Counted from the stretch's first letter, positions 15,758 to 25,072 are shown. The stretch is 51,819 nucleotides of DNA from Flavimaricola sp. (GCA_020629175.1 JAHDDU010000016.1:8758-60576); one strand, 5' to 3'. Notes: generated from the sequence alone by a model not told the origin. Made by a program: numbers and translations.

Positions 15758-16807
15758 TTGGCAACGCTTAAGGATATTTCGGAAGAGCTTGGCCTGTCGG
15801 TGGCGACAGTTAGCCGCGCGCTGAATGACTTTCCTGAAGTGAACCCTAAAACCAAGAGGCGTGTTGCCGAGACGGCAGAGCGGCTTGGGTACCGGCCCAA
15901 CCGCATTGCGCAACGGCTTGTTACCGGACGGTCTGGCATGGTGGGGATGATCGTTAAGATCCGTGCCGATATGAGCGCGGATCAGACCTTTTTCGAAGTG
16001 CTGACGGGGATGACGGCGGCGCTCGCTTCGCGGGATGCAGACCTCGTTCTGGCGGTGGACCAGGGGGACGATCCGGTGGCGCCGTATCGGCGGATGATGG
16101 AGCGCAACATTCTCGATGGCTTTATCCTGAATGCGCCAGTCCCACAGGATCCACGGGTGGCGTTTTTGCAGGAACAGGGCATCCCTTTTGTCATGCACGG
16201 TCGTTCAGCTGACGCGGTGGGCTATCCGTTTTACGATATCGACAACCGCGCGGTGAGTTCGGATGCGGTCGAGCTTTTGCTGGCCCTCGGGCATCGGCGG
16301 ATTGCTTTGATGAACGGCGAGGCGCGATTTGCCTATGCAAGCGCCCGACGCGCGGGATTTGAGGCGGCTATGGCAGAGGAGGGAGGCAAGGTGCCGGAGG
16401 CCTTTGTCGCCGATATCGCCCCAAACGAAAGTGCGGCCTACGCGCTTGCCTTGCGCTGGCTATCGGGCCGAGCCGGGCCGCGGCCAACGGCGATTGTATG
16501 CGCCTCAACGGTGTTGGCGGCGGGCGTTTTCGCGGCGGCGCGGGATGTTGGGTTGCATGTGCCGGGTGATCTTTCGGTGGTGGCGCACGATGACGCCTTG
16601 CCACAGACGCGGGCGATCAATTTCGCCCCGACGCTGACGGTGACCCGTGCGCCGTTGCGCGATGCCTGCGCGCCGCTGGCCCATGCGCTGATTGACCATA
16701 TCGATGGCACTCCGTCCGAGGTGCTGCAAACCCGCGTGCGGGCGGAGATGATCGTGCGCGAGTCCACCGGACCCGCGCCAGAGGGAGAGAGTGATCCATG
16801 GCCTTAG
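15758..16807 (+). CDS. aglR: LacI family transcriptional regulator of the alpha-glucoside locus
   Basis: A 349-residue regulator with an N-terminal helix-turn-helix (ATLKDISEELGLSVATVSRAL), hinge helix (YRPNRIAQRL) and periplasmic-binding-like sugar domain (about 60-335). I chose the TTG at 15758 because GAGGT lies 7 nt upstream and the protein then starts MATLKDI, as LacI proteins usually do; the longer open frame would add 15 unrelated residues. Its divergent position and the palindrome over the aglA promoter make it the likely sugar-responsive repressor of the locus. Its stop overlaps the ATPase gene by 10 bp, so regulator and ATPase are coexpressed. Confidence 0.9.
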   Translation: MATLKDISEELGLSVATVSRALNDFPEVNPKTKRRVAETAERLGYRPNRIAQRLVTGRSGMVGMIVKIRADMSADQTFFEVLTGMTAALASRDADLVLAVDQGDDPVAPYRRMMERNILDGFILNAPVPQDPRVAFLQEQGIPFVMHGRSADAVGYPFYDIDNRAVSSDAVELLLALGHRRIALMNGEARFAYASARRAGFEAAMAEEGGKVPEAFVADIAPNESAAYALALRWLSGRAGPRPTAIVCASTVLAAGVFAAARDVGLHVPGDLSVVAHDDALPQTRAINFAPTLTVTRAPLRDACAPLAHALIDHIDGTPSEVLQTRVRAEMIVRESTGPAPEGESDPWP

Positions 16808-17868
16808 ATGCAAGTTCTGTCGCGCTTGAGGCGCGCAACCTCGCCAAATCCTATGGCAGTGTCAAAGTCTTGCACGACATTGATTTGCAGATGGGCGAGG
16901 GGGAGTTTCTCGTGCTTGTCGGGCCGTCTGGCTGCGGCAAGTCCACGTTGCTGAATTGTATCGCGGGGCTGGAGGAGATTACGGGCGGTGCCCTCGCAAT
17001 TGGGGGGCGCGATGTGACGCAAGAGCCGCCCAAGGACCGCGACATCGCGATGGTGTTTCAAAGCTATGCGCTCTACCCGACGATGACGGTGGGGGAGAAC
17101 ATCGGCTTTGGCATGAAAATTCGCCGCGTGCCCAAGGTGCAGGCGGAGGCCAAGACGCGTGAGGTTGCGACGCTTTTGCAGATTGATCATTTGCTCGAGC
17201 GGTTGCCCGCGCAATTGTCGGGCGGCCAGCGGCAGCGGGTGGCCATGGGGCGCGCGCTGGTGCGGGATCCAAAATTGTTCTTGTTTGATGAGCCGTTGTC
17301 GAACCTTGATGCCAAGCTGCGGGTCGAAATGCGCGCCGAGATCAAGCGGCTGCACAAGACGACGGGGGCGAGTATCGTCTATGTGACGCATGACCAGATC
17401 GAGGCGATGACGCTGGCGAGCCGGATTGTGGTGCTCAAGGACGGCTATGTGCAGCAGATCGGCACGCCGCAAGAGATTTACGACACGCCCGCCAATACCT
17501 TTGTGGCGGACTTCATGGGCTCCCCCCCGATGAACCTCATTCCAGCGGAGGTGGTTGATGGTGGCGTACGGGCTGGGGGACAGGCCATTGCGATGCCGGT
17601 GCCTGAGGGCGTGCGCGGAGCCGTGACGCTGGGCATCCGGCCCGAGCATCTGGGGCTTGGCGGGCGCGATCTGAACGTGGTGCCGACAATGATCGAGAAC
17701 ACCGGTGCGGAGTGTTATCTGAGCTTTCAGCTGGGAGGTGTGGATGTGACCGCACGCGTACCCGGACGGCTCGATGAGGATCGGACGGAGGCTGTGGGGC
17801 TGTCGATAGAGCAGACGGGGCTGTGTTTGTTTGATGCGGAGAGTGGGGTCAGGTTGCCCCTGACGTGA
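16798..17868 (+). CDS. malK: ABC transporter ATP-binding protein, MalK/UgpC type
   Basis: A 356-residue ATPase that powers MalFG. It has Walker A GPSGCGKST (about 42-50), the Q-loop MVFQSYALYP, the signature LSGGQRQRVAMGRAL, Walker B LFLFDEPLSNLD and the H-loop VTHDQIEA. A C-terminal regulatory TOBE region follows (about 240-356, GIRPEHLGL), as in MalK and UgpC, which serve several sugar importers. It overlaps the LacI gene by 10 bp and is transcribed away from malEFG. It may also energise other sugar permeases of the cell. Confidence 0.94.
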   Translation: MALDASSVALEARNLAKSYGSVKVLHDIDLQMGEGEFLVLVGPSGCGKSTLLNCIAGLEEITGGALAIGGRDVTQEPPKDRDIAMVFQSYALYPTMTVGENIGFGMKIRRVPKVQAEAKTREVATLLQIDHLLERLPAQLSGGQRQRVAMGRALVRDPKLFLFDEPLSNLDAKLRVEMRAEIKRLHKTTGASIVYVTHDQIEAMTLASRIVVLKDGYVQQIGTPQEIYDTPANTFVADFMGSPPMNLIPAEVVDGGVRAGGQAIAMPVPEGVRGAVTLGIRPEHLGLGGRDLNVVPTMIENTGAECYLSFQLGGVDVTARVPGRLDEDRTEAVGLSIEQTGLCLFDAESGVRLPLT

Positions 17869-17894
17869 GGCATTTGGGCTGAAGTGCTGTTCCG

Positions 17895-18923
17895 CTACCG
17901 CGCGCCCCAAGTGTCGGTCACGCGGTAGCCGGTGGGCCATGGATCATCGGGGTCGAGCATGTGTTGATGGGTTCCCGTGATCCACGCGCGGCCGGTGATT
18001 TCGGGCAGGATTGCGGGCCGGCCCCCGACATTCGTAACTCCAGCGATGCGTCCAGTGAATTGCCCGCCGACGATGGAATGGGATGTGATATGATCCCCCT
18101 CCTTCATGCGGCCTCGGGCATGCTCAATGGCCATCCGGGCGGAGACGCCAGTGCCGCAGGGCGAGCGGTCAAGCTTGCCAGGACGGATGGCGACGGTTGA
18201 TCGCATTTCCGGGCCGCTTATCCCCTGGGTAATGGGCGTTGTGAACAGGCAGAATGAGATGTGCTGCCAATCGGGGAGTGTGGGGTGTGTAAAGCCCAAC
18301 TGTTCGGTCGCGGCGTCTGAAATACGGGTCCCGAGGCGGGCGAGGTCATGTGCCTCGTCCGGGGTGAGCGAGAAACCGAGAGCGTGGGTGTCGACGACGA
18401 CGAAGCTGTCGCCGCCAAATGCTGTGTCAACAGTGAGCGTGCCGTGGCCTGCGACCTCAAGCGAGGCGTCAAGCTGGGTGGCGAAAGAGGGCAGGTTCTG
18501 GACCGTGATGCTTTGCGCTTTGCCGCCCGCGCAATTGGCCGTCACAGGGACGAGACCGCCGGGGGCTTGCAAAGTCAGCTGGGTCACGGGCTCGGTCATC
18601 GGCAGGATGCCGGTATCAAGTAGGGCGGTCGCCACACAGATCGCGTTGGAGCCGGACATGGGTGGTGTGTCTTCGGGCTCCATGATGATGAAGGCGGCAT
18701 CCGCCGCGGCATCAGTTGGCGGGACCAGCAAGTTCACGTGGCGAAAGACACCGCCGCGGGGCTCGTTCAGCAAGAACTGACGCAGCGTGCCCTCTGTCGC
18801 GATATGGCGCCGCTGGTCCCAGAGCGTTTCGCCCGGCGGGGGTGCTACGCCGCCGGTGATCACGTCCCCAACTTCGCCTTCGGCATGGACGGAGACGCTG
18901 TGGATGATCTTGCTGCTGCGCAT
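17895..18923 (-). CDS. Proline racemase superfamily protein (hydroxyproline epimerase/dehydratase type)
   Basis: A 342-residue enzyme of the ProR superfamily, which contains proline racemase, 4-hydroxyproline 2-epimerase and trans-3-hydroxy-L-proline dehydratase. The second catalytic site has Cys (C256 in [11 protein letters not shown]), but the first carries Ser (S90 in MSGSNAI) where 4-hydroxyproline epimerases usually have Cys. Such a Ser/Cys pair occurs in part of the superfamily and does not by itself fix the reaction. The start shares one base with the stop of the upstream GntR regulator (TGATG), so it is the regulated enzyme of a two-gene operon. No hydroxyproline dehydrogenase or deaminase gene is nearby. 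Confidence 0.85.
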   Translation of the reverse strand: MRSSKIIHSVSVHAEGEVGDVITGGVAPPPGETLWDQRRHIATEGTLRQFLLNEPRGGVFRHVNLLVPPTDAAADAAFIIMEPEDTPPMSGSNAICVATALLDTGILPMTEPVTQLTLQAPGGLVPVTANCAGGKAQSITVQNLPSFATQLDASLEVAGHGTLTVDTAFGGDSFVVVDTHALGFSLTPDEAHDLARLGTRISDAATEQLGFTHPTLPDWQHISFCLFTTPITQGISGPEMRSTVAIRPGKLDRSPCGTGVSARMAIEHARGRMKEGDHITSHSIVGGQFTGRIAGVTNVGGRPAILPEITGRAWITGTHQHMLDPDDPWPTGYRVTDTWGAR

Positions 18924-19573
18924 CAGTTTTTGAGCATCCGCAGACCTTGCGTCGCATCTGTGCGGACGGCCAGACGCAGGCCCGGTTCGTCCCCTGCCTT
19001 GAGCGCCTGCAGGATCAGCTTGTGATGGTAGGGTGGGTCGGAGCGGTTCAGCCGCCCGTAAAGTGCCCGCATCGTGGGACCGAGTTGCAGCCAGACTGTT
19101 TCCGTGGTGGCAAGGATCGCCGGGGCCTGCGCGCGCAAATAGAGCGTGCGGTGAAACTCAAGGTTCATGCGGATGTAGCCCGTCGCATCATGGCGCGCGA
19201 CCATCTGGCCGACTTTGCTGTTGATCGTCTCAAGCCGTTCGATAAGCGCGAAGTGCGCACGCGGTAGAGCGCGGGAAGCCAACTCCGGTTCCAGCAGGGC
19301 GCGGAGCGAGGCGAGTTCTTCTATCCTGTCGTTTGAGAGCAAGGGCGTGGCCACCCGTCCAGAGGAAGATAGTGTAAGCGCCCCTTCGGCCACAAGACGG
19401 CGCACGGCTTCCCGTGCGGGGGTCATGGAGACGCCAAACTCCTTGCCGATGCCGCGGAGCGTGAGCGCTTCGCCGGGCGTCATCTCGCCATGCATGATCC
19501 TGGCGCGGAGGGTGCGGTAGACCCGTTCATGGGCGGCGCCGGTAGGCTCGGATATGCGGGGGGGTGTCTGCAT
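18923..19573 (-). CDS. GntR family regulator with FCD domain
   Basis: A 216-residue regulator. The N-terminal winged helix is recognisable as [20 protein letters not shown] and [16 protein letters not shown], and the C-terminal all-alpha FCD ligand domain has [12 protein letters not shown], with the expected metal-binding His. The ATG at 19573 is preferred over the longer open frame because it starts just before the first helix and is preceded by a perfect TTTGTGATCACAAA palindrome. It is cotranscribed with the proline racemase-type gene and probably senses its substrate or product. Confidence 0.9.
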   Translation of the reverse strand: MQTPPRISEPTGAAHERVYRTLRARIMHGEMTPGEALTLRGIGKEFGVSMTPAREAVRRLVAEGALTLSSSGRVATPLLSNDRIEELASLRALLEPELASRALPRAHFALIERLETINSKVGQMVARHDATGYIRMNLEFHRTLYLRAQAPAILATTETVWLQLGPTMRALYGRLNRSDPPYHHKLILQALKAGDEPGLRLAVRTDATQGLRMLKN

Positions 19574-19579
19574 GTGTAA

Positions 19580-19593
19580 TTTGTGATCACAAA
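19580..19593. promoter_or_regulatory. GntR operator, 14-bp perfect palindrome
   Basis: TTTGTGATCACAAA lies 7 bp upstream of the gntR start. Its core TGTGATCACA resembles sites reported for FCD-type GntR regulators. The position implies autoregulation together with the downstream enzyme gene. Confidence 0.75.
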
Positions 19594-19635
19594 AAAGGTA
19601 AGCGTCAATGCCTTTGCGATGGTGGGCCTCCGGCG

Positions 19636-19655
19636 GGGGTATCGGCCCAAAGAAG
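19636..19655 (-). repeat. Weak third copy of the CTTC...GATA 3'-UTR repeat (copy C)
   Basis: On the minus strand it begins CTTCTTTGGGCCGATAC and continues into CCCC and GCCGGAGGC. It shares the CTTC.T..G.CC.GATA pattern of copies A and B and again follows a minus-strand stop codon, that of the YgjP-like protease gene, by about 12 bp. Identity is much lower than between A and B. Confidence 0.4.
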
Positions 19656-19667
19656 TCTGGGTGCCCC

Positions 19668-20354
19668 CTAAAAGATGTAGCTGTGGAGCGCGTTGCCCTC
19701 TGTCCGCAACCAGCGGCGGGCATATTTGTAGTCTGGATACAGGTTGCCGCAGACGGCCCAATACGCAGGTGAATGGTTCATTTCGGCCAGATGCGCGACT
19801 TCGTGGGCGGCGACGTAGTTCAGGATTTCGGGTGGGGCCATGATCAGGCGCCACGAGAACATCAGATCACCTGCAGACGAGCAGGAGCCCCAGCGCGAAC
19901 GGGTGTCGCGCAAGGTGAGCTTGCCATAGGGTTTGCCGAGTTTCGTGGCATAGGCATCACAGGCCAGGGCCAGCGTGTCACGGGCCTGAGTTTTGAGAAA
20001 TGCTTTGAGACGGACGGGCAGTTTGTCTGGCTCAGGTGGGAGGATCAGCGCGTCTTCCTCTATCATCGGGCGGCGCACGTCGGCGGGGCGGAGGGTCACG
20101 TTGCGGCCACGAAAAGGCAGGGTTGCGCCAAAGGCGATGGACGTGGTGGGCGCGACATCTGCCAGATGTTTGCGGAGCCAACCTTCGCGCTCGGATACGA
20201 ATTCATACACCGTTCTGTCGGGCGTACGCGGCGGAACTGTCACGCTGATGCGCCCATCAAGGCGCGAGACGCGCAGAGACAAACGCCGCGCCCGTGCCGA
20301 GGGTTTGACGGCAATGTCCAAAGGTGGGTTGCCAAGCTGGATATGGGGGCCCAT
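19668..20354 (-). CDS. YgjP-like metal-dependent hydrolase (DUF45 peptidase)
   Basis: A 228-residue predicted zinc metalloprotease of the YgjP/DUF45 family (M48-like). The N-terminal half is beta-rich (LSLRVSRLDGRISVTVPP). The C-terminal half has TRSRWGSCS, and HEVAHL at residue 184 followed by NHSPAYW, the HExxH zinc motif plus a third ligand. The Met at 20354 was chosen because AGGAGA lies directly upstream at the right distance. Its substrate is unknown; it is a conserved single gene in many alphaproteobacteria. Confidence 0.85.
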   Translation of the reverse strand: MGPHIQLGNPPLDIAVKPSARARRLSLRVSRLDGRISVTVPPRTPDRTVYEFVSEREGWLRKHLADVAPTTSIAFGATLPFRGRNVTLRPADVRRPMIEEDALILPPEPDKLPVRLKAFLKTQARDTLALACDAYATKLGKPYGKLTLRDTRSRWGSCSSAGDLMFSWRLIMAPPEILNYVAAHEVAHLAEMNHSPAYWAVCGNLYPDYKYARRWLRTEGNALHSYIF

Positions 20355-20504
20355 ATCGCGGTCTCCTGTCACTTAAACGCGGGCGAGGCGGCATAAATAC
20401 TTGTCACGCCTCACCGCTTATGGCAGGGCAACGTGATGTGCCGCAAGGCCACGAGATGAACCCAAAGCCCCGTGCTGTTTGCGGGCGCAGAGAGAGGGAC
20501 CAAG

Positions 20505-20834
20505 ATGCCCAAAGAAGAATGGGGAACCAAGCGTGTTTGCCCGACAACCGGCAAGCGGTTTTATGACCTGAACGCCGACCCGATCGTCAGCCCCTATACG
20601 GGTGAGGTTGTCACGATCGACACCGGCAAGAACCGTACAATGGTTGCCGATGCCGAGGATGCGCAGTCCAAAAAGGCCAAAGAAGCAGAGGCAGATGAGG
20701 ATGATCTGCTGCTCGACGACGATGACGACGGCGATGATGTCGACGTCTCGGATGATGTTCTGGACGATGACGACGACGATGATGATACCGTGTCGTTTGA
20801 CGATCTAAAGGACGTCGCAGCAGACGACGAATAA
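20505..20834 (+). CDS. TIGR02300 (FYDLN acid) family protein
   Basis: A 109-residue protein with the conserved N-terminal block WGTKRVCPTTGKRFYDLN and SPYTGE, then an extremely acidic tail (about 65-109) of Asp/Glu blocks broken by short hydrophobic spots. The family is widespread in alphaproteobacteria and named for the FYDLN motif and acidic C-terminus; its function is unknown. A GAGAGGGA ribosome-binding site precedes the ATG. The acidic tail could bind basic proteins or metal, which is speculation. It is followed by a hairpin and a tRNA gene. Confidence 0.9.
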   Translation: MPKEEWGTKRVCPTTGKRFYDLNADPIVSPYTGEVVTIDTGKNRTMVADAEDAQSKKAKEAEADEDDLLLDDDDDGDDVDVSDDVLDDDDDDDDTVSFDDLKDVAADDE

Positions 20835-20840
20835 AACTCT

Positions 20841-20876
20841 CCGGGGGCGCGGTTTTTCTCTTGATCTCGCCCCCGG
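20841..20876 (+). terminator. Long-loop GC hairpin after the TIGR02300 gene
   Basis: CCGGGGGCG (20841-20849) and CGCCCCCGG (20868-20876) pair perfectly around an 18-nt loop that contains TTTTT. The hairpin lies 6 bp past the stop codon and before tRNA-Ala. The T run is in the loop rather than after the stem, so intrinsic termination is uncertain. Confidence 0.45.
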
Positions 20877-20902
20877 TGACGCTTAGTACCGCGTCACTGA
20901 TT

Positions 20903-20978
20903 GGGGCCTTAGCTCAGCTGGGAGAGCGCCTGCATGGCATGCAGGAGGTCAGCGGTTCGATCCCGCTAGGCTCCACCA
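20903..20978 (+). tRNA. tRNA-Ala (anticodon GGC)
   Basis: A 76-nt cloverleaf: acceptor GGGGCCT pairing with AGGCTCC, D-arm with GCTC and GAGC, anticodon stem CCTGC/GCAGG around ATGGCAT (anticodon GGC at 20936-20938), a 5-nt variable loop, the T-arm AGCGG-TTCGATC-CCGCT, and an encoded 3' CCA. It decodes GCC and GCU. I see no integrase or attachment duplication next to it. Confidence 0.97.
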
Positions 20979-20998
20979 ATCACCCCATATTTCGGCTG

Positions 20999-23767
20999 TC
21001 AGGCGGGCTCGTGAGCCCGTTCCGCACCTGCGCTGATGGCGGCGCGCAGCTTCTTTTCGAGCGCGTCCTGTTTGGCTTTGGAGTGATACTTCAGGCCGAA
21101 CATGTCCTTGACGTAGAAGGTATCGACGACCTGTTCGCCGTAGGTCGCGATCACGGCAGAGTTGATGTAGACATTGGCGTTCGCCAGCGTGCGGGTCAGA
21201 TCATAGAGCAGGCCGGGGCGATCCCGAGTATCAACTTCGATAATCGTGTAGATGGCCGAGCCTTCATTGTCGAAGCTGATGGTTGTTGGCACGCGGAAGG
21301 CGCGTTCGCGTTTCGGGGTTTTGTCACGGTCTGCCAAAGCGTCGCGCGCGACGACGTCGCCGGCCAGCGTGCGTTCGATCATTTTGCGCAGGCGGGGGAG
21401 GCGAGAGTTTTCGAATGGGCTGCCGTCGTTGTCCTGAATCCAGAAGATCGCGGTCGCAAAGCCGTCTTTGGTTGTGTAGGTGCGCGCGTCTACGACGTTT
21501 GCGCCGACGAGGGCCAAGGCGCCTGTCAGGCGGGAGAATACGCCAGGGTGATCTGCCATCGCGAAACAGGCGCGGGTTGCGTCACGGTCGGGATCAAGCT
21601 TGACGTCAACGGCGATGACATTGTCAGCCAGATCTCGCAGGAGCGTGGCAAAGGTGGCGTGAGCGGCGACAGGCAAGCCTTGCCAATAAGGGCCGTAATG
21701 GCGGGCCGTCTCGGCGCGGAGGGCTTTGGGCTCCCAATCGGAGAGCGCGTCGCGCAGGTTGCGCTTGGCCTCAGCCTCGCGGTGATCACGGTTGAGGTCT
21801 TCGAGACCATTTTCGAGGGCGTCGGCGGTGGCCTTGTGCAGGTTGCGTATCAGAACCGCTTTCCAGTTGTTCCAAGTGCCGGGGCCAACGCCGCGAATGT
21901 CACAGACGGTCAGAACTGTCAGCAGATCGAGTCGTTCCTTAGACTTTACCGCTTTGGCAAAGTCGCGGACGGTCCGCGGCTCAGAGATATCGCGCTTTTG
22001 GGCGACGTCAGACATGAGCAGGTGGTAACGGATAAGCCATTCGACGGTGTCGCAGTCCTTCTTTGACAGCCCCAGACGCGGGGCCACGACACGGGCGATT
22101 TTGGCGCCGAGGATCGAGTGGTCTTCGGGCCGGCCTTTGCCAATATCATGCAACAGGAGAGCGACGTAGAGGACCTTGCGGTTGATCCCGGCCTTGAGGA
22201 TGCCCGAGGCCAGCGGCAAGCTTTCGATCAACTCGCCCCGCTCGATCTGCGCCAGATGCGAGATGCATTGGATGGTGTGCTCGTCCACCGTGTAGTGATG
22301 GTACATGTTGTATTGCACCATCGCGACGATGGGCGCGAATTCAGGGATAAAGGCCGAAAGGACGCCCAGCTCGTTCATCCGGCGCAGCGCCCGCTCGGGG
22401 TTTCCGTGTTTGAGCATCAGGTCGAGGAAGATGCGGTTGGCTTCTTTGTTGTCGCGCACAAAGGGGCTGATGATGCCAAGGTTTTTGGTGATAAGGCGCA
22501 TCGCATCGGGGTGGATCAAGGTGCCCGTGCGCAACGCCTCTTCGAACATGCGCAGTATATTGATCGGGTCGGTGAGGAACGTTGCCTCATCTTCGACTGT
22601 GATCCGGTTTTGCTTGAAGGCGTAGGGCGGCTTGGCTTTTTTCTTGCGGCTGAACATTCGCAAAAGCGATGGTTCGGGTTTGGTGTGGTCCGCTTCCTGC
22701 GCTGTGAGGAAGATGCGAGTGAGTTCACCAACGCGGGTCGCATGGCGGAAATAGTCTTGCATGAAGTGCTCTACTGCGCGGCGCCCGCCGCGGTCAGTGT
22801 ACTGCATCGCGGCGGCGACCTCGACTTGCATGTCAAAGGTCAGCTGATCCATCGCGCGGCCGGTGATCAGGTGCAGGTGGCAACGAACGGCCCAGAGGAA
22901 ATCTTCAGCCCGCTCAAAAGTCGCATATTCGGCCTCGTCATACACACCCCGTGCAATGAGGTCGCGGGTATCACGGACGTCGTAGACGTACTTTGAAATC
23001 CAGAACAGGGATTGCAGGTCGCGCAGGCCACCTTTGCCCTCTTTAACATTTGGCTCCACCACGTAGCGTTGGCCGCCCTGCTTTTGATGCCGGGCGCTGC
23101 GTTCTGCGAGCTTTGCCTCGATGAAATCCGCAGCAGTGGTGGCGAAAAGCTCTTCACGGAGTTTTTGTGCAAGCTCGTCTGTCAAGCTCGTGTCACCAGC
23201 CAGATGGCGGTATTCCACGAGGCTCGTTCGTATGGTGTAGTCTTCCGTCCCAAGGCGTAGGCAGTCGCGGATCGTGCGGGTGGAATGGCCGACTTTGAGT
23301 TTCAGATCCCATAGCATGTAGAGCATGCTTTCGATCAGGCTCTCGGCCCAAGGGGTGACCTTGTAGGGCGTCAGAAATAGCAGATCAACGTCAGAGGCAG
23401 GGGCCATCTCGCCGCGTCCGTAGCCCCCGATGGCCACCAAGGCGAGACGCTCGCCATCGGTTGGGTTGGGCAGGGGATGCAGCTTGGTCTGGGCGACCGC
23501 GAGCACGGTCTGGACCAATTGATCCGTGAGCCATGTATATGCGCGCGTCGTGGGGCGCGCGTCGTGCGGGCGGTCTTGAAACGCGGCCTTTATGGCGGCC
23601 ATGCCGGACTTGCGCGCGTCGCTCAGCACAGAGACGGTGGCTGCGCGAATGGATTTGGCGTCGCTTGCAGACCCAAGCGCGTCCGTGAGAGAGGCTTGAA
23701 CCTTGGAAGCATCGAAAACGAGATGCGCCGGACAGATGAGACCGTCCGGCGCAGGTGTATTCGTCAT
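20999..23767 (-). CDS. glnD: [Protein-PII] uridylyltransferase / uridylyl-removing enzyme
   Basis: A 922-residue bifunctional nitrogen sensor that uridylylates PII proteins when glutamine is low and removes the group when it is high. Domains in order: nucleotidyltransferase with GGYGRGEMAPASDVDLLF near residues 113-130, a helical linker, an HD hydrolase domain with LLLHDIGKGRPEDHS, and two C-terminal ACT glutamine-binding domains (HPGVFSRLTGALALVGANV and RPGLLYDLTRTLANANVYIN). The ATG at 23767 avoids overlap with the LpoA-like gene 13 bp upstream; a longer TTG start is possible but weak. It converges on tRNA-Ala. Confidence 0.96.
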   Translation of the reverse strand: MTNTPAPDGLICPAHLVFDASKVQASLTDALGSASDAKSIRAATVSVLSDARKSGMAAIKAAFQDRPHDARPTTRAYTWLTDQLVQTVLAVAQTKLHPLPNPTDGERLALVAIGGYGRGEMAPASDVDLLFLTPYKVTPWAESLIESMLYMLWDLKLKVGHSTRTIRDCLRLGTEDYTIRTSLVEYRHLAGDTSLTDELAQKLREELFATTAADFIEAKLAERSARHQKQGGQRYVVEPNVKEGKGGLRDLQSLFWISKYVYDVRDTRDLIARGVYDEAEYATFERAEDFLWAVRCHLHLITGRAMDQLTFDMQVEVAAAMQYTDRGGRRAVEHFMQDYFRHATRVGELTRIFLTAQEADHTKPEPSLLRMFSRKKKAKPPYAFKQNRITVEDEATFLTDPINILRMFEEALRTGTLIHPDAMRLITKNLGIISPFVRDNKEANRIFLDLMLKHGNPERALRRMNELGVLSAFIPEFAPIVAMVQYNMYHHYTVDEHTIQCISHLAQIERGELIESLPLASGILKAGINRKVLYVALLLHDIGKGRPEDHSILGAKIARVVAPRLGLSKKDCDTVEWLIRYHLLMSDVAQKRDISEPRTVRDFAKAVKSKERLDLLTVLTVCDIRGVGPGTWNNWKAVLIRNLHKATADALENGLEDLNRDHREAEAKRNLRDALSDWEPKALRAETARHYGPYWQGLPVAAHATFATLLRDLADNVIAVDVKLDPDRDATRACFAMADHPGVFSRLTGALALVGANVVDARTYTTKDGFATAIFWIQDNDGSPFENSRLPRLRKMIERTLAGDVVARDALADRDKTPKRERAFRVPTTISFDNEGSAIYTIIEVDTRDRPGLLYDLTRTLANANVYINSAVIATYGEQVVDTFYVKDMFGLKYHSKAKQDALEKKLRAAISAGAERAHEPA

Positions 23768-23780
23768 GTGGTCAACCGGA

Positions 23781-24965
23781 TCAGGAGCCTGACCCGCCAA
23801 AGCTGCGTGGTGCGGCTTGCAGGACTACGACTTGGTTGTTCTGGATCGTGGCAACCGCAAGGCCGCGCTGATTGGTGCCGTCAGGCAGCAGACGGAAGAT
23901 GCCCGATGTCCCTTGGAATCCTTGTGGCTGCGTCAGAGCGGCCCGGGTGAGCGCATTGGCATCACCGCGTGCGACAAGGGCGCCGACCGCTGCGATACCG
24001 TCATAGGCGAGACCAGCGAGAGGGTGCGGGTTGCTGCCGTAGGCCGCGCTAAAGCGGGCTTCAAATGCGCTAAGCGGACCTTGGTCCGGGATAGCGAACA
24101 AGCCTCCCTGAAGGCCGGGCAGGGCCAGTGTTTGTGCTGTGGTGTCCCAACGGGTCAGGCCAACATAGCGTGTCACTGCGGGGTTGAGGCCGTTTTCCGG
24201 CAAGGAGGTTGCCAAAAGTGGCAGGTCGGCGCCGAGGTTCGCCGTCAGGAACACGGCATCCGCACCGGACGCTTGCGCTGCGGCAGAGATGCCGGGGGCC
24301 GCGTTCAGGATGCTGTCCTGCGACAGGGCATAGCTCTGGATGCCTGCGATTGAGCCACCGTTGGTTTGAACCGCGCCTCGAATAGCCTCGCGTCCAAGAT
24401 TGCCAGCCAGATCGTCAGAGTGGACGATCATGTAGCTGTTTATGCCTGTGCTGCGCCCGTACTGGACCAAACGATTGGCGGTGTTGCGGAATGTTGGCCC
24501 TAGGACAAAGACGTTGCCGCCCGCAATGGTAGGGTTGTTGGAGAATGCGAGGATGTTCACGCCCGAGCCCGAGGCCGCGACGCCCACAGCGTTGGCTTGC
24601 TCGCCACGCAGCGGTCCGAGGATAATTTGGGCCCCTTCGGCAAGGGCCGCCTGGGTTGCGGCAGACGCCTGCACGGGGTCAGAACCGGATGAATAAACGC
24701 GCAAATCGATCGTGACACCTGCAAGATCAGCAATCGCCAGACGCGCGGCATTCTCAAGATCACGCGAAATAATCGTATCGCCCGGATCGCCTGTGTCGCG
24801 TGGGACCAGAAGGGCGACCTGCACCGGTGCTGTCGGATCAATGCTTCTGCCCTGAGGCACTGTCGAGGTCAGCCCTACGGGATCACAGGCGGCCAGCCAC
24901 ATCAACGAGACAACAGCAAACAACCGCGACGCGGTTTGGCGACGGTTTAGGATACGAGATAACAT
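23781..24965 (-). CDS. Penicillin-binding protein activator, LpoA-like lipoprotein
   Basis: A 394-residue lipoprotein with a signal ending in the lipobox LMWLAAC (modified Cys about residue 26), followed by a periplasmic-binding (type 1) fold: VALLVPRDTGDPGD, IILGPLRGEQANAV and LAGLAYDGIAAVGAL. This matches the C-terminal module of LpoA, which activates peptidoglycan synthase PBP1A, or an ABC-type leucine-binding fold tethered to a membrane. It lacks the N-terminal TPR half of gammaproteobacterial LpoA. The start at 24965 has GGGAG upstream. It is divergent from rsmI, as in many alphaproteobacteria, and is followed closely by glnD. Confidence 0.87.
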   Translation of the reverse strand: MLSRILNRRQTASRLFAVVSLMWLAACDPVGLTSTVPQGRSIDPTAPVQVALLVPRDTGDPGDTIISRDLENAARLAIADLAGVTIDLRVYSSGSDPVQASAATQAALAEGAQIILGPLRGEQANAVGVAASGSGVNILAFSNNPTIAGGNVFVLGPTFRNTANRLVQYGRSTGINSYMIVHSDDLAGNLGREAIRGAVQTNGGSIAGIQSYALSQDSILNAAPGISAAAQASGADAVFLTANLGADLPLLATSLPENGLNPAVTRYVGLTRWDTTAQTLALPGLQGGLFAIPDQGPLSAFEARFSAAYGSNPHPLAGLAYDGIAAVGALVARGDANALTRAALTQPQGFQGTSGIFRLLPDGTNQRGLAVATIQNNQVVVLQAAPRSFGGSGS

Positions 24966-24996
24966 GGTGGTGACACTCCCTCGGTCATGCGCAGGC

Positions 24997-25019
24997 GCAC
25001 AGATCATTGGCGTCTGTGC
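24997..25019. promoter_or_regulatory. Inverted repeat in the lpoA-rsmI divergent region
   Basis: GCACAGA (24997-25003) and TCTGTGC (25013-25019) form a 7-bp dyad with a 9-bp spacer between the two divergent start codons; an 8-bp palindrome GGTGCACC follows at 25034-25041. Either could be a regulator site, but no binding protein can be named. Confidence 0.35.
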
Positions 25020-25072
25020 TTGGGCGCGATATTGGTGCACCATCATAAAGCGTGGTCAAAAAGGGTCCAGTG

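Noticed and set aside
20903-20978. tRNA-Ala as a phage or island attachment site
   Set aside because: No integrase gene, no direct repeat of the tRNA 3' end in the window, and flanking genes are ordinary core genes.
20861-22066. A 401-codon open frame running through tRNA-Ala and opposite glnD
   Set aside because: It begins upstream of the tRNA, crosses it and continues antisense to glnD's ACT and HD domains. No protein family is recognisable.
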